A stretch of DNA of 64,000 nt from Bacteroidota bacterium (GTDB lineage: Bacteria > Bacteroidota > Bacteroidia > Cytophagales > Cyclobacteriaceae): assembly GCA_018267135.1 (NCBI GenBank), contig JAFDZA010000014.1, positions 248,001 through 312,000 on the forward strand, in the 5' to 3' direction. A model generated the notes under the pieces. It was given only the letters and a program-made list of their open reading frames with translations. It was not told where the DNA came from and did no database searches. A program made the position numbers and the translations under genes. Of this stretch, positions 26,518 to 35,849 are shown piece after piece (the first letter of the stretch is position 1; each line of letters starts with the position of its first letter).

Positions 26518-28062
26518 ATGGCATATTGCTATAACTTAGGCCTTGCGTTTAACCATATTGTAGAGAGGCATCCTACTAAGACAGCTTTACAATTTCCGAA
26601 TGGATCGGCATACACTTTCAGTGTGTTGCATCAATACTCCAATCAAATGGCCCGGTTCCTTCTTTCTTCCGGACTGAAGCCCGGCCATGTAGTAGCCATA
26701 TTTAACGAGAAGTCTATACAAGCCTATGCCCTGATGCTGGCTTGCTTAAAGACCGGAATTATCTACACCAACCTGGATGCGGCAAGCCCCTGGGCCCGGC
26801 TGGAAAAGATTATTAATACATGCGCTCCCTCTGCTATTTTTTTAGAGCATACGGACGATTGCCTGTTTCAGTCTATTCAGAATCATTCCCCGTCTGTAGC
26901 TTTATATAAACTGCACGACACTCTTTTTTCTGAAAAGATAGGAACCCAAGAAAAAACTCATTTGGCAGAATCAGCAGGTATTACCGGAAACCATCCGGCA
27001 TACATCATGTTTACTTCAGGCTCTACCGGGTTTCCGAAGGGGGCTGTAATGAGCCATGCCAATGTGCTGAATTTTATAGCGTGGGGGCAAACCACTTTTG
27101 ATGTTACCCCGCACGATATTTTTACCAACGCCAATCCTATCTATTTCGATAATTCGGTTTTCGATTTTTACGTTTCCATTTTTAACGGAGCAAGTTTGGT
27201 GCCGTTAGGGCACGATTTGGTAAAGCAGCCCAAAGCGTTGGTAGAGGCCATCAATCAATCGGGTTGCACCATTTGGTTTTCGGTACCCTCGCTGCTGGTT
27301 TATTTACTTACTACCAAAGCGTTATCGGCTACCGATTTTAAAACGGTTACCCGCATTTCGTTTGGCGGGGAAGGGTTTCCCAAAAACAAACTGAAACAAT
27401 TATTTGAAATGGTAGGCCACCGGATTACGTTGTTTAATGTATATGGCCCTACCGAGTGTACCTGCATTTGTTCATCCTATATTATTTCCGAAAAAGATTT
27501 TGAGAACATGCAGGAGTTAGCTCCGTTGGGTTTTTTAGCGCCCAATTTCAGTTACGAAATTATCTCTGCCGATCCGGCACATCCCGATACAGGCGAACTG
27601 GCCCTCATCGGCCCGTGCGTAGGGTTAGGCTACTACAATGACCCCGACCGTACCGCCCGGTCTTTTGTGCCTAATAGTAAAACGGCCTACCACCAGATCA
27701 TGTATAAAACGGGCGACCTGGTAGAAAAAGCAGCCAACGGCTACCTGCATTTTCGCGGGCGTGTAGATAACCAGGTTAAACACATGGGGTACCGTATTGA
27801 ATTGGAAGAGATAGAAGCAGCCTTTAGCACGCTTTCGTATGTAAACGAAGTGGGGGTTATTTATGAAAAGTTAAATGCCGAACTCGGGCAGATTAAGGCT
27901 TTTGTGTCGGTATCGAAAAAAGAAGTTGACAAAAACTCTGTTTTAAACGACTTAAAACAACTTTTACCTTCATATATGATACCCAGAGTTATAACTTTGC
28001 TGGAGGTTCTCCCTAAAAATGCAAATGGTAAAATAGACCGTAAACAACTGGCCTTATTGTGA
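26518..28062 (+). CDS. AMP-forming acyl/amino-acid adenylating enzyme
   Basis: This 514-residue ANL-superfamily ligase has the P-loop motif FTSGSTGFPKGAV (about 164-176), the A5-like segment NVYGPTE, GDLV and GRVDNQVKHMGYRIELEEIE, and the C-terminal catalytic lysine in NGKIDR (about 503-508). The closest pattern known to me is that of DltA and NRPS adenylation domains, which activate an amino acid and load it on a carrier protein. The probable carrier is the ACP at 25547. The substrate cannot be predicted safely. The ATG at 26518 is preferred over the TTG at 26512. It overlaps the next gene by 4 bp. Confidence 0.9.
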   Translation: MAYCYNLGLAFNHIVERHPTKTALQFPNGSAYTFSVLHQYSNQMARFLLSSGLKPGHVVAIFNEKSIQAYALMLACLKTGIIYTNLDAASPWARLEKIINTCAPSAIFLEHTDDCLFQSIQNHSPSVALYKLHDTLFSEKIGTQEKTHLAESAGITGNHPAYIMFTSGSTGFPKGAVMSHANVLNFIAWGQTTFDVTPHDIFTNANPIYFDNSVFDFYVSIFNGASLVPLGHDLVKQPKALVEAINQSGCTIWFSVPSLLVYLLTTKALSATDFKTVTRISFGGEGFPKNKLKQLFEMVGHRITLFNVYGPTECTCICSSYIISEKDFENMQELAPLGFLAPNFSYEIISADPAHPDTGELALIGPCVGLGYYNDPDRTARSFVPNSKTAYHQIMYKTGDLVEKAANGYLHFRGRVDNQVKHMGYRIELEEIEAAFSTLSYVNEVGVIYEKLNAELGQIKAFVSVSKKEVDKNSVLNDLKQLLPSYMIPRVITLLEVLPKNANGKIDRKQLALL

Positions 28063-28751
28063 GTACCCTGAATAAGAAACTAATCGTATTTGGTACCGGC
28101 AAAATTGCCGAAGTGGTTTCATATTATGCAACGCATGAATGCGGGTATGCGATAGCGGCCTATTGCGTAGATGCCAAATTTAAAACAACCGATATTTTTT
28201 GCGGACAGCCGGTCGTGTCTTTTGAAGAGGTAGAGAAAACATTTTCTCCGGCCCACCATGCTATGTTTATTGCCTTGGGCTATCATCAGCTCAATGCTTT
28301 GCGGCAGCAAAAGTATGAGCAAGCCCTTGCCAAAGGCTATGAATTGGTAAATATAATCAGCCCACATTGTTTACTGCCGGCCAATGTTAAGGTAGGCCAA
28401 AATTGTTTTATTATGCCGCCCGCTTTGCTGCACCCCTGCGTAGAGATAGGCAATAATGTATTTATTTGGAGCGGAGCGATGGTGGGGCATCATTCGGTAG
28501 TAGAGGATCATTGCTGGCTCACGTCATCCTGCCAGGTTTCGGGCAATGTGCGGGTGGGGCAAAATTCTTTTTTGGCCGTAAATGTCACCGTAGGCCATAG
28601 TGTTACGATCGGTAAAAAATGTTTTTTGGGCGCGAATACGTTGGTAACCAAAAACCTGGAAGACGGGCAGGTAGTTATTGCCGAATCGAGCAAACCCATA
28701 CGGCTGAATAGTGAGCAGTTTTTAAGAGTATCAGGATTTTCATCGCTGTGA
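28059..28751 (+). CDS. NeuD/PglD-type hexapeptide-repeat acyltransferase
   Basis: This 230-residue protein starts at a GTG that overlaps the previous stop. The N-terminal part (about 8-90) has a nucleotide-sugar-binding Rossmann-like fold (KLIVFGTGKIAEVVSYYA). The C-terminal part (about 100-215) is a left-handed beta-helix built of hexapeptide repeats, with a candidate general-base His in MVGHHSVV. PglD/NeuD relatives transfer an acyl group from acetyl-CoA to an amino or hydroxyl group of a sugar. Within this module it could acylate the amino sugar made by the aminotransferase at 22838, competing with or following the ACP pathway. Confidence 0.85.
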   Translation: MSTLNKKLIVFGTGKIAEVVSYYATHECGYAIAAYCVDAKFKTTDIFCGQPVVSFEEVEKTFSPAHHAMFIALGYHQLNALRQQKYEQALAKGYELVNIISPHCLLPANVKVGQNCFIMPPALLHPCVEIGNNVFIWSGAMVGHHSVVEDHCWLTSSCQVSGNVRVGQNSFLAVNVTVGHSVTIGKKCFLGANTLVTKNLEDGQVVIAESSKPIRLNSEQFLRVSGFSSL

Positions 28752-29503
28752 AGTTTAGTTTAACTCACTCGTTTCCTCCGGAAATTGAAACCGGATTCCC
28801 TATTACCCAATCGGTAGTAAGTGGCCGGCAGCAAGGCAGTGTGTACCGGTATGCAGATAATTTTTTGATCGTACATAAAGCCGGCTTTTGTTCGGTTATT
28901 CAAACAGCAGACTGTACTAATCAATTGATAGATATTTTTTTAACTTCTTCTTTTCCAAAGTACTTTCACATATACGATGCTACAGAAGAATTAATTAAGT
29001 GCGCAACTGATATTCCTGCTAAATTTGGTACCAAAACAAGGGGGAGAATAAGATTAGAATATTTTAAAAACAGCCCCAAAAATAGTGTTGAAACGATTGA
29101 CGGATTTAGCACAAGAGAAATGGTTAGAGAAGACCTAATAAAAATAGATGAATTTAAACTTGATCTTGAAAATCGTTTTTGGAACGGCCCGGATAATTTT
29201 CTCCAACAGTCGTTGGTCCAAATAGTTATTGACAAAAATAGCCGGCCGGTATCAGTTTGTTATGCCGCAGCCGTTGAAAACAAGATAGCGGAGATAGATG
29301 TTTTTACCGGTGAAAGATATAGGGGAAAAGGCTTGGCAAAACTAGCAGTAGAAGCATTTGTGAATAATTGTGTTGCTAAAAATATTAAACCTACGTGGGA
29401 TTGTTTTGAAGACAATACAGCCTCAATGAAAACGGCAATAAGTTTAGGATTTACTAAAACAAAGAAATATAATTTTCTATCAATTTATAATATTACAAAA
29501 TGA
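28748..29503 (+). CDS. GNAT-family N-acetyltransferase
   Basis: This 251-residue protein has the GNAT fold in its C-terminal half. Segment GERYRGKGLAKLAVEAFV is the acetyl-CoA pyrophosphate-binding motif (RxxGxG/A), followed by a typical Asn-rich segment (DNTASMKTAISLGF). The N-terminal half has no recognised domain and may hold the substrate. The start is a GTG overlapping the previous gene by 4 bp. The DNA becomes AT-rich in this gene. Acetylation of a sugar amine is likely but unproven. Confidence 0.8.
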   Translation: MKFSLTHSFPPEIETGFPITQSVVSGRQQGSVYRYADNFLIVHKAGFCSVIQTADCTNQLIDIFLTSSFPKYFHIYDATEELIKCATDIPAKFGTKTRGRIRLEYFKNSPKNSVETIDGFSTREMVREDLIKIDEFKLDLENRFWNGPDNFLQQSLVQIVIDKNSRPVSVCYAAAVENKIAEIDVFTGERYRGKGLAKLAVEAFVNNCVAKNIKPTWDCFEDNTASMKTAISLGFTKTKKYNFLSIYNITK

Positions 29504-30513
29504 AAAAAACTTCATTATCTAAATTACGCTGCCCCAAAACAAAAAGTAAATTGGCTATAAAAAGTATTGCAATTGAAATTGGTGATGAAATAGTTGAAGG
29601 AGTTATTGAGAATGAAAAAGGATTTGAATATATAATCAAAGATGGAATTGTAGATTTTATAACGGAAGAAGATTTGAAAGGAGATGCAGGTTTTGCAAGA
29701 AATTATTATAAAGGCATTGCCCATACTTACGACCAAAATGTTGACATCACATTTTCTCTATACTTTGAAGATGAATTAAAAGTTAGAAATTACATGATTG
29801 ATTTGTTAGGGTTAAAACCTAATTATAAAATTTTAGAAATCTCTGCAGGAACAGGAAAAGATTCTGAAATAATTTTAAAGCGATTAAAGAGCGATGGAGA
29901 ATTATTTTGTTTAGATATTTCTCCTGACATGCTAAAATTTAATAAGCAAAAATTAGATAAATTTTCAAAAAACTCGGAAGTTGTATGTGGTACTGCATGC
30001 GACTTGCCATTTGATGATAATACTTTTGATGCTCTTTATTGTTTTGCTGGTGTAGGGCATTTCCCGTCAATTAAAAAAGGATTATCAGAAATGGCAAGAG
30101 TTGTTAAGAAGGGGGGGAAGGTTGTTTTTTGTGAAAAGAATGTTCCTGAATGGTTAAGAGAAACAACCTATGGAAAAATTTTAATTAACAATAATTCAAT
30201 GTTTGCATACGATGCTCCATTAAAATATATACCTGTTGAAGCAAGAAATGTTGGAATCAGATGGATTATTGGCAATGTTCATTATGTAGTAGATTATGAA
30301 GTTGGTGATGGGGAACCAAAGGGAAATTTTGATATTCCCTTGCCAGGAGAACGAGGAGGAACATTTAATACTAGATATTTTGGTAAGTTAGAAGGAGTTT
30401 CGGATGAAACAAAAAAGTTGGCGAAAGATGCTCAAAGTAAATTAGGGATAAGTATGTATGAATGGCTTGATAATTTAATTAAACATGAAGCCATTAAAAT
30501 TTTAAACGGATAA
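29500..30513 (+). CDS. class I SAM-dependent methyltransferase
   Basis: This 337-residue protein begins with a short Trm112-like segment (LRCPKTKSKL) and then has a Rossmann methyltransferase domain, with motif I ILEISAGTGKDSE at about 110-122, CLDISPDML and the post-II LPFDDNTFDALYCF. It belongs to the Methyltransf_11/UbiE-like group. It is strongly AT-rich with codons unlike the flanking fcl/gmd region. Target unknown, probably a sugar hydroxyl or carboxyl group. Confidence 0.85.
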   Translation: MKKTSLSKLRCPKTKSKLAIKSIAIEIGDEIVEGVIENEKGFEYIIKDGIVDFITEEDLKGDAGFARNYYKGIAHTYDQNVDITFSLYFEDELKVRNYMIDLLGLKPNYKILEISAGTGKDSEIILKRLKSDGELFCLDISPDMLKFNKQKLDKFSKNSEVVCGTACDLPFDDNTFDALYCFAGVGHFPSIKKGLSEMARVVKKGGKVVFCEKNVPEWLRETTYGKILINNNSMFAYDAPLKYIPVEARNVGIRWIIGNVHYVVDYEVGDGEPKGNFDIPLPGERGGTFNTRYFGKLEGVSDETKKLAKDAQSKLGISMYEWLDNLIKHEAIKILNG

Positions 30514-30519
30514 AGAATA

Positions 30520-31449
30520 ATGCGTTGGAATAAAAAAGGATTAATATTCAAGGCCGAAAATCAAGCTGATTGGATGGTTTCTCATGCTCAATGCCCAACG
30601 GCAATTGTATTTGAAAAATTCATACGAATATTTTTTTCAACAAGAAATGAGTTTGGTCTAAGCTTACCAATTTTTATTGATGTTGATAAAAATGATCCTC
30701 AAAAAATATTTAACTTAAATACAAAACCTGTATTAGATTTTGGACGAAAAGGAACATTTGATGAAAACGGTATTATTCCAAGCTATTTTATTAAAAAGGA
30801 TAACGAATATTATTTTTATTATGCCGGGTGGAGTCAATGTAAAAATGTTCCATACAAAAACTTTACAGGAGTAGCTATAAGTAAGGATAATGCTAATACA
30901 TTTCAAAAATTCTCTGAAGCACCATCTTTTTCATTAAACAGATTCGATCCTCTTTCTGCAACAGGACCTGGAATAGTATATCGAAATGGGAAGTATTATG
31001 CTATTTATTCAACTGGTATAGATTGGATTGAAGTAAATGGGAAGCTTGAACATACGTACCTGTTTACTTATGCGACTTCTCAAAATGCAATTGATTGGAA
31101 TACAACAGGTGAAATTATTATTCAACCTGAAAATGAATTTATAGCTCATTGCAAGCCGGCAATAATTGAAAAAGATGGGGTGTATCACTTATGGTTCTCA
31201 AAAAGAGGTAGCCACAATTTTAGAAACGCTGGCGAAACTGCGTATAAATTTGGATATGCCTACTCAACAGATTTTATAAACTGGATAAGAGATGATTCGA
31301 AAGTTGGTATTTCTGTTTCTGATAATGGATGGGACAGTGAAATGATATGTTACCCACATATAGTTGAGGTAGATGGAAGATACCTGATGTTTTATAATGG
31401 AAATGGTTTTGGTAAATCTGGATTTGGCTATGCGGAATTAGATTTTTAG
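30520..31449 (+). CDS. glycoside-hydrolase-like five-bladed beta-propeller protein
   Basis: This 309-residue protein has no signal peptide and is made of repeated blades (YYFYYAGW, KYYAIYST, YHLWFSKRG, YLMFYNGNG), the pattern of GH43/GH32/GH130-like propellers. Several acidic residues lie near the blade centres. Cytosolic propellers of this kind occur in O-antigen loci next to methyltransferases and acyltransferases, and some family members use sugar nucleotides or act as transferases. It could therefore be a transferase rather than a hydrolase. AT-rich, starting 6 bp after the methyltransferase. Confidence 0.7.
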   Translation: MRWNKKGLIFKAENQADWMVSHAQCPTAIVFEKFIRIFFSTRNEFGLSLPIFIDVDKNDPQKIFNLNTKPVLDFGRKGTFDENGIIPSYFIKKDNEYYFYYAGWSQCKNVPYKNFTGVAISKDNANTFQKFSEAPSFSLNRFDPLSATGPGIVYRNGKYYAIYSTGIDWIEVNGKLEHTYLFTYATSQNAIDWNTTGEIIIQPENEFIAHCKPAIIEKDGVYHLWFSKRGSHNFRNAGETAYKFGYAYSTDFINWIRDDSKVGISVSDNGWDSEMICYPHIVEVDGRYLMFYNGNGFGKSGFGYAELDF

Positions 31450-31484
31450 ATGATATAAAATTATTTAAATTAAAATTGTTGATA

Positions 31485-32204
31485 ATGAAACATCAAGAAA
31501 TGAAGTATGAGTACATGAAGTACCATAAAGACAGGCCTCTTTATGAAGCAGGGATAAAAGAAATGAAAGAATTAGGGTTTTCAGATGAAGAGTATTTTAA
31601 TCATTTTCCCTGTTTTATTGGGCATTTAACTTTATCTAGATATTTAGCCTTATATGAAGCTTTTAAATTAAGTTTAAATGTAGCAGGTCATATTGCTGAA
31701 ATTGGTGTTGATAAAGGGTCTGTGTCATTATTATTTGCAAAATTGGTTAAAATTTTTGAACCCAATTCATTAACATTAGTTCATGGTTTTGATTGGTTTC
31801 AAGGTACCAAGCCAACAAGCGAAGAATCTTTTTTAAAAGCAGGAACTTATAAAACTGATGAATTAGTAGTTAATAGGTTGGTAAAAGCAAATGGGTTAGA
31901 AAACATAATTCACATCCACAATTTAGATGCAACTAAAGACTTTCCTGACTTTTTTAATACACCGGAAAATGCTCACCTTCAGTTTAAGCTAGTTTTTTTA
32001 GATTGCGGTATTTATCAAGTAGTTGCTGAGAGTATAAAAACTTTTTGGAATAGACTTACCCCTGGAGGATTATTAGTTTTAGATCATTATAGTTTTGAAC
32101 AAGCACCTGGAGAAATACGTGCAATACGAGAACTATTACCACATGTAAAGTTTAAACAATTTCCATTTGGCTGGATGCCGGCTGCGTATGCTATTAAAGA
32201 TTAA
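31485..32204 (+). CDS. TylF/MycF-like O-methyltransferase
   Basis: This 239-residue SAM methyltransferase has motif I AEIGVDKGSVSLLFAKL (about 70-86), then HGFDWFQG and, near the C-terminus, LTPGGLLVLDHY. The order resembles macrocin/mycinamicin O-methyltransferases, which methylate sugar hydroxyls. The metal-binding aspartates of that family are not all clear here (FLDCGIY in place of DGDxY). The ATG at 31485 is chosen over a TTG at 31476. The stop shares one base with the next start. Confidence 0.8.
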   Translation: MKHQEMKYEYMKYHKDRPLYEAGIKEMKELGFSDEEYFNHFPCFIGHLTLSRYLALYEAFKLSLNVAGHIAEIGVDKGSVSLLFAKLVKIFEPNSLTLVHGFDWFQGTKPTSEESFLKAGTYKTDELVVNRLVKANGLENIIHIHNLDATKDFPDFFNTPENAHLQFKLVFLDCGIYQVVAESIKTFWNRLTPGGLLVLDHYSFEQAPGEIRAIRELLPHVKFKQFPFGWMPAAYAIKD

Positions 32205-33145
32205 TGGAGAAGGAAATAACTGTTAGTATTTGTTGTGTTACTTATAATCACGGAAACTATATTCGTGAATGCCTGGAGGGATTTGTTAAACAACAAACTA
32301 ATTTCAATTTTGAAATTCTTGTACATGACGATGCCTCCACAGATAATACAGCCGGTATTGTTAAAGAATACGAATTAAAATATCCGCATTTATTTAAATG
32401 TGTTTACCAAACAGAAAATCAGTTTTACAAACAAAACACGTTAGTTAATATTTTGTTTAAGATGGCAAAGGGAAAATACATAGCTCTTTGCGAAGGCGAT
32501 GATTACTGGATAGACCCCTATAAACTGCAAAAGCAGGTAGATTTTTTGGAGCAGCACCCTGAGATATTTATTTGCGGAACTAATACGAAGGTGGTTTATG
32601 AAGACGGAACGCCTTCTCATTTATTTAATATTAGCCCTCGTGTGGAAATAACAGAGGAAAGGCTTTTGCCTATTGAGCAATTAATTAGCCCCCTTGTCCC
32701 ATTTCATACCTCCAGTGTGATGTTTAGAAAAATCGCCACCTTTCCATCTTGGTTCTCTTCAATAAACAATGGGGATATTGCTATTTTTTTCTTATGTGCC
32801 CTTCGGGGTAAAGTTGGTGTTTTACCAGATGTAACGTCTGTTTATCGGAGGCATGCAACCGGCATAACTACGACTTACTTGAAAGGCTCAGTAGATACAC
32901 GATCCTACCTCACATTATATCATCTGCTAGACAAAGAAAGTGAGAGGGCTTATCATCATCTTTTTAGGCCACTTATTTTTGATTTCATGGTAAACCACAT
33001 AAGTGCTTTGCTACGTGAAAAAAAATTTAGGCTTGCAAGAATAACTTGGCTAAATGCGCTTGCCTATTTTCCTTTTCGTGTATTTCTAAGAAGCCGGGTT
33101 ATGTCGGCCTTGTTGATACGCTCGCTGGTTCACCTCCCCGCCTAA
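32204..33145 (+). CDS. family 2 glycosyltransferase
   Basis: This 313-residue GT-A-fold enzyme has the N-terminal motif VSICCVTYNHGNYIRECLEG, the nucleotide-binding segment VHDDASTDNT and the EGDDYW acidic motif that carries the metal-binding aspartates. It would act on the cytosolic face of the membrane on an undecaprenyl-linked oligosaccharide. Its start overlaps the methyltransferase stop by one base. The donor sugar is unknown. Confidence 0.92.
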   Translation: MEKEITVSICCVTYNHGNYIRECLEGFVKQQTNFNFEILVHDDASTDNTAGIVKEYELKYPHLFKCVYQTENQFYKQNTLVNILFKMAKGKYIALCEGDDYWIDPYKLQKQVDFLEQHPEIFICGTNTKVVYEDGTPSHLFNISPRVEITEERLLPIEQLISPLVPFHTSSVMFRKIATFPSWFSSINNGDIAIFFLCALRGKVGVLPDVTSVYRRHATGITTTYLKGSVDTRSYLTLYHLLDKESERAYHHLFRPLIFDFMVNHISALLREKKFRLARITWLNALAYFPFRVFLRSRVMSALLIRSLVHLPA

Positions 33146-33157
33146 TTTTATCGCTTG

Positions 33158-34378
33158 ATGAAACTCTTCTTTTTTACAAGTAGTTACCCTTACGGCTTGG
33201 GTGAGCAATGGAAGGCTAACGAGTTGGGGATTTTAATTGATCATTTCGAATCCATAACAGTTATTCCGTTTTCATTTGGAAATAATTTTACCAACCCCAA
33301 ACCTCTTCCTTTGCGAGTGAAACTAGAGAAGCCACTGTTCGAGGGCGCTGGTTTCATGGTAAAACCATATGACATCACTAGAATTATTTTTAGTAAGCAT
33401 GTTTGGATTTTCTTTAGAGAATTTTTTAGTAGAAGAGTCTATTTAAAAAAGGAAAAGCTTATTAAATGGGTGGTAGCATCCCTGTCTGTCCTTCGACTTT
33501 TGAAACATCCCACGATATTGAAATTTATTCAAGAAATCGATAGTAGTACGTGTTTGTATTTTTACTGGGGCAAAGGAGCTTGTGAGATTCTTCCGTTTAT
33601 TAATTATAAAAAAGGAAAGAAAACTATTGTTCGGATGCATCGGTACGATCTATTCGAATATGAAAATCAAAACTATATACCTTATCGGTCGGCTATCCTT
33701 AATACTTCAATAATTATAGCTCCTTCCTCTGAAGCAGGGAAACGCCATCTAAACGAACTATATCCTAATGCGAAATGCGATATTCGTGTTGTGCGATGCG
33801 GAACGAAAGGGAGCGGAAATCTTTCACGTTTATCCAGCGATCAGACACTGCGAGTTGTCAGCTGCTCTTTATTAGTGACTGTAAAGCAAGTTCATATTAT
33901 GATTGAATGTATGTCATTCATTAATTTCCCAATCCTTTGGTATCACATCGGTGAAGGCCCAATGGAAAAGGAATTGCGTCAGCTAGTAAAGTCCTTAAAC
34001 CTTACGGATAAATTTATTTTTGTTGGGATGTTGGATAGCAGAGACGTACTGAACTTTTACACATCGAATTGTTTTGATTTATTCGTAAATACTAGTTCAA
34101 GTGAAGGTGTACCGTTTTCAATAATGGAGGCACTTTCAGTTGGAATTCCGATTATTGCAACTAATGTAGGTGGAACTGGCGAATTGGTTGATCATGAGGT
34201 TGGCCAATTGATACCCGCTGATGTAAATCCTGAAACACTCGCGCAAGCTATTAGTACTTTTTACCATAAACCATCAATTGAAAAGAATAAAATACGAAAG
34301 GCGGCATATGATAGATATGAAACACATTGGAATTCTGATAAACTCACAATAGATTTAGTTAAGTTATTAAAGAATTAA
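33158..34378 (+). CDS. family 4 (GT-B) glycosyltransferase
   Basis: This 406-residue GT-B enzyme shows the C-terminal sugar-nucleotide site SSSEGVPFSIMEALSVGIPI (around residues 312-331), with the conserved Glu pair, and the GELVDH turn. The ATG at 33158 is preferred over the TTG at 33155. AT-rich. Donor unknown. Confidence 0.92.
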   Translation: MKLFFFTSSYPYGLGEQWKANELGILIDHFESITVIPFSFGNNFTNPKPLPLRVKLEKPLFEGAGFMVKPYDITRIIFSKHVWIFFREFFSRRVYLKKEKLIKWVVASLSVLRLLKHPTILKFIQEIDSSTCLYFYWGKGACEILPFINYKKGKKTIVRMHRYDLFEYENQNYIPYRSAILNTSIIIAPSSEAGKRHLNELYPNAKCDIRVVRCGTKGSGNLSRLSSDQTLRVVSCSLLVTVKQVHIMIECMSFINFPILWYHIGEGPMEKELRQLVKSLNLTDKFIFVGMLDSRDVLNFYTSNCFDLFVNTSSSEGVPFSIMEALSVGIPIIATNVGGTGELVDHEVGQLIPADVNPETLAQAISTFYHKPSIEKNKIRKAAYDRYETHWNSDKLTIDLVKLLKN

Positions 34379-34383
34379 AATAT

Positions 34384-34998
34384 ATGCTGATGATTATTGA
34401 TTATGGTGTCGGCAATCTGGCTTCCATTACCAACATGCTAAAACGCATAGGCGTAGAGGCACGGATTTCGGCACGAGAGGATGATGTAATAGCGGCTTCT
34501 AAAATTATTTTGCCGGGCGTGGGTGCGTTTGATACCTGTGTCGGAAAACTACACGAATCAGGGCTGATTCCCGTGCTTACCAAAAAAGTAAGAGATGATA
34601 AAACTCCTTTACTGGGAATTTGTGTTGGCATGCAACTGTTGCTGGAGGGGAGTGAAGAAGGCAAGTTGCCGGGCCTGGGCTGGATAAGAGGAACGAATGT
34701 TCGGTTTGATGCCGATCAACTGCCACCACAATACAAAATCCCTCACATGGGATGGGCAGAAGTGGAGGTAGATCAATCATCAACTCTCACAAAGGGATTG
34801 GAGTATGACGCCCGGTTTTATTTTGTGCATTCGTATCACGCCCGGGTGCCGGACAGAAAAAATGTTTTGCTTGAAGCGGAATATGGCTACCGGTTTACGG
34901 CCGGAGTAGTGTATAAAAATATTTTTGGAGTACAGTTTCATCCTGAAAAAAGCCATCAATTTGGCATGAAATTACTATATAATTTTACTAAGATATAG
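34384..34998 (+). CDS. hisH: HisH-type glutamine amidotransferase of an amidino-sugar pathway
   Basis: This 204-residue class I glutaminase releases ammonia for a partner synthase. It has the nucleophile Cys80 in GICVGMQL and the His185/Glu187 pair in FHPEKSH. It resembles HisH of histidine synthesis, but no other his gene is nearby, and with the HisF-like gene (35846) and the WbpG-like gene (36621) it matches the HisH2/HisF2/WbpG set that makes acetamidino sugars in Pseudomonas O-antigens. The usual neighbour HisF is separated from it by an AT-rich FkbM gene. Confidence 0.88.
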   Translation: MLMIIDYGVGNLASITNMLKRIGVEARISAREDDVIAASKIILPGVGAFDTCVGKLHESGLIPVLTKKVRDDKTPLLGICVGMQLLLEGSEEGKLPGLGWIRGTNVRFDADQLPPQYKIPHMGWAEVEVDQSSTLTKGLEYDARFYFVHSYHARVPDRKNVLLEAEYGYRFTAGVVYKNIFGVQFHPEKSHQFGMKLLYNFTKI

Positions 34999-35000
34999 CT

Positions 35001-35849
35001 ATGAGAAAAATAATGATAGAGATGTTATACCGCGCAAAGTTGCTATCTAAAATCAATATTTCAGGAACTTTAGAATTGATGGGGTATAAGTTTAAAGTGC
35101 CACTATCAGGTGGCGTAGGTTTGCACAATATTTATGAGAAAGAAGATTGGATGACAGATGTACTCAATCAGTCTTATGCCTTCACTCAGGGTGTCTTTTT
35201 AGATATAGGAGTGAATTTAGGTCAAACTTTAATGAAAGTAAAAGCATGCTGTCCTGCTATGAAGTATGTGGGGTTTGAACCCAACCCTGTTTGTGTGGCT
35301 TATGTCAAAGAGTTGATGAAAGCGAATGGATTTATCAACGATCAATTAATTCCAATTGGACTTGCCAATGAAACGGGCATTCAATTATTGAATTTTTTTA
35401 ACACCGGGGCTACCGATAGTTCTGCATCGATAGTGGAAAATTTTCGCGCTGACCAAACTGATCGAAGGGAGTGGGTTCCTTGCTTTAGTTTCGATAGTAT
35501 TTCTAAATCAATCGGTATTTCTAATATTGGGATAATAAAGATAGATGTTGAAGGTGCCGAGAGTTATGTTTTACAAGGAATGAAGGAAACACTTATGCGT
35601 GAGCAGCCGTTGCTATTGCTCGAAGTCCTCCCAATCTATTCAATTGAAAATACAGAACGAATGAAAAAACAACATGCAATAGAACAGCTTATGACTGAAC
35701 TTAACTACCGAATTTTTAGAATAAAGAAAAATAAAAATCTTTTCTCTAGTTATGAACCTCTTAATCATATTGGAGTACACTCAAACATAGATGACGTAGA
35801 TTATTTGTTAGTACCCTTTTCTAAGATTAATAAATTTAATTTGCATTGA
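35001..35849 (+). CDS. FkbM-family methyltransferase
   Basis: This 282-residue protein has the SAM motif FLDIGVNLGQTLMKVKA (about 69-85) and the FkbM segment IIKIDVEGAESYVLQGM. It is AT-rich and sits between hisH and hisF, whose products should form one complex, so it looks like a cassette that has been inserted in that module. The last four bases overlap the hisF start. Confidence 0.88.
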   Translation: MRKIMIEMLYRAKLLSKINISGTLELMGYKFKVPLSGGVGLHNIYEKEDWMTDVLNQSYAFTQGVFLDIGVNLGQTLMKVKACCPAMKYVGFEPNPVCVAYVKELMKANGFINDQLIPIGLANETGIQLLNFFNTGATDSSASIVENFRADQTDRREWVPCFSFDSISKSIGISNIGIIKIDVEGAESYVLQGMKETLMREQPLLLLEVLPIYSIENTERMKKQHAIEQLMTELNYRIFRIKKNKNLFSSYEPLNHIGVHSNIDDVDYLLVPFSKINKFNLH

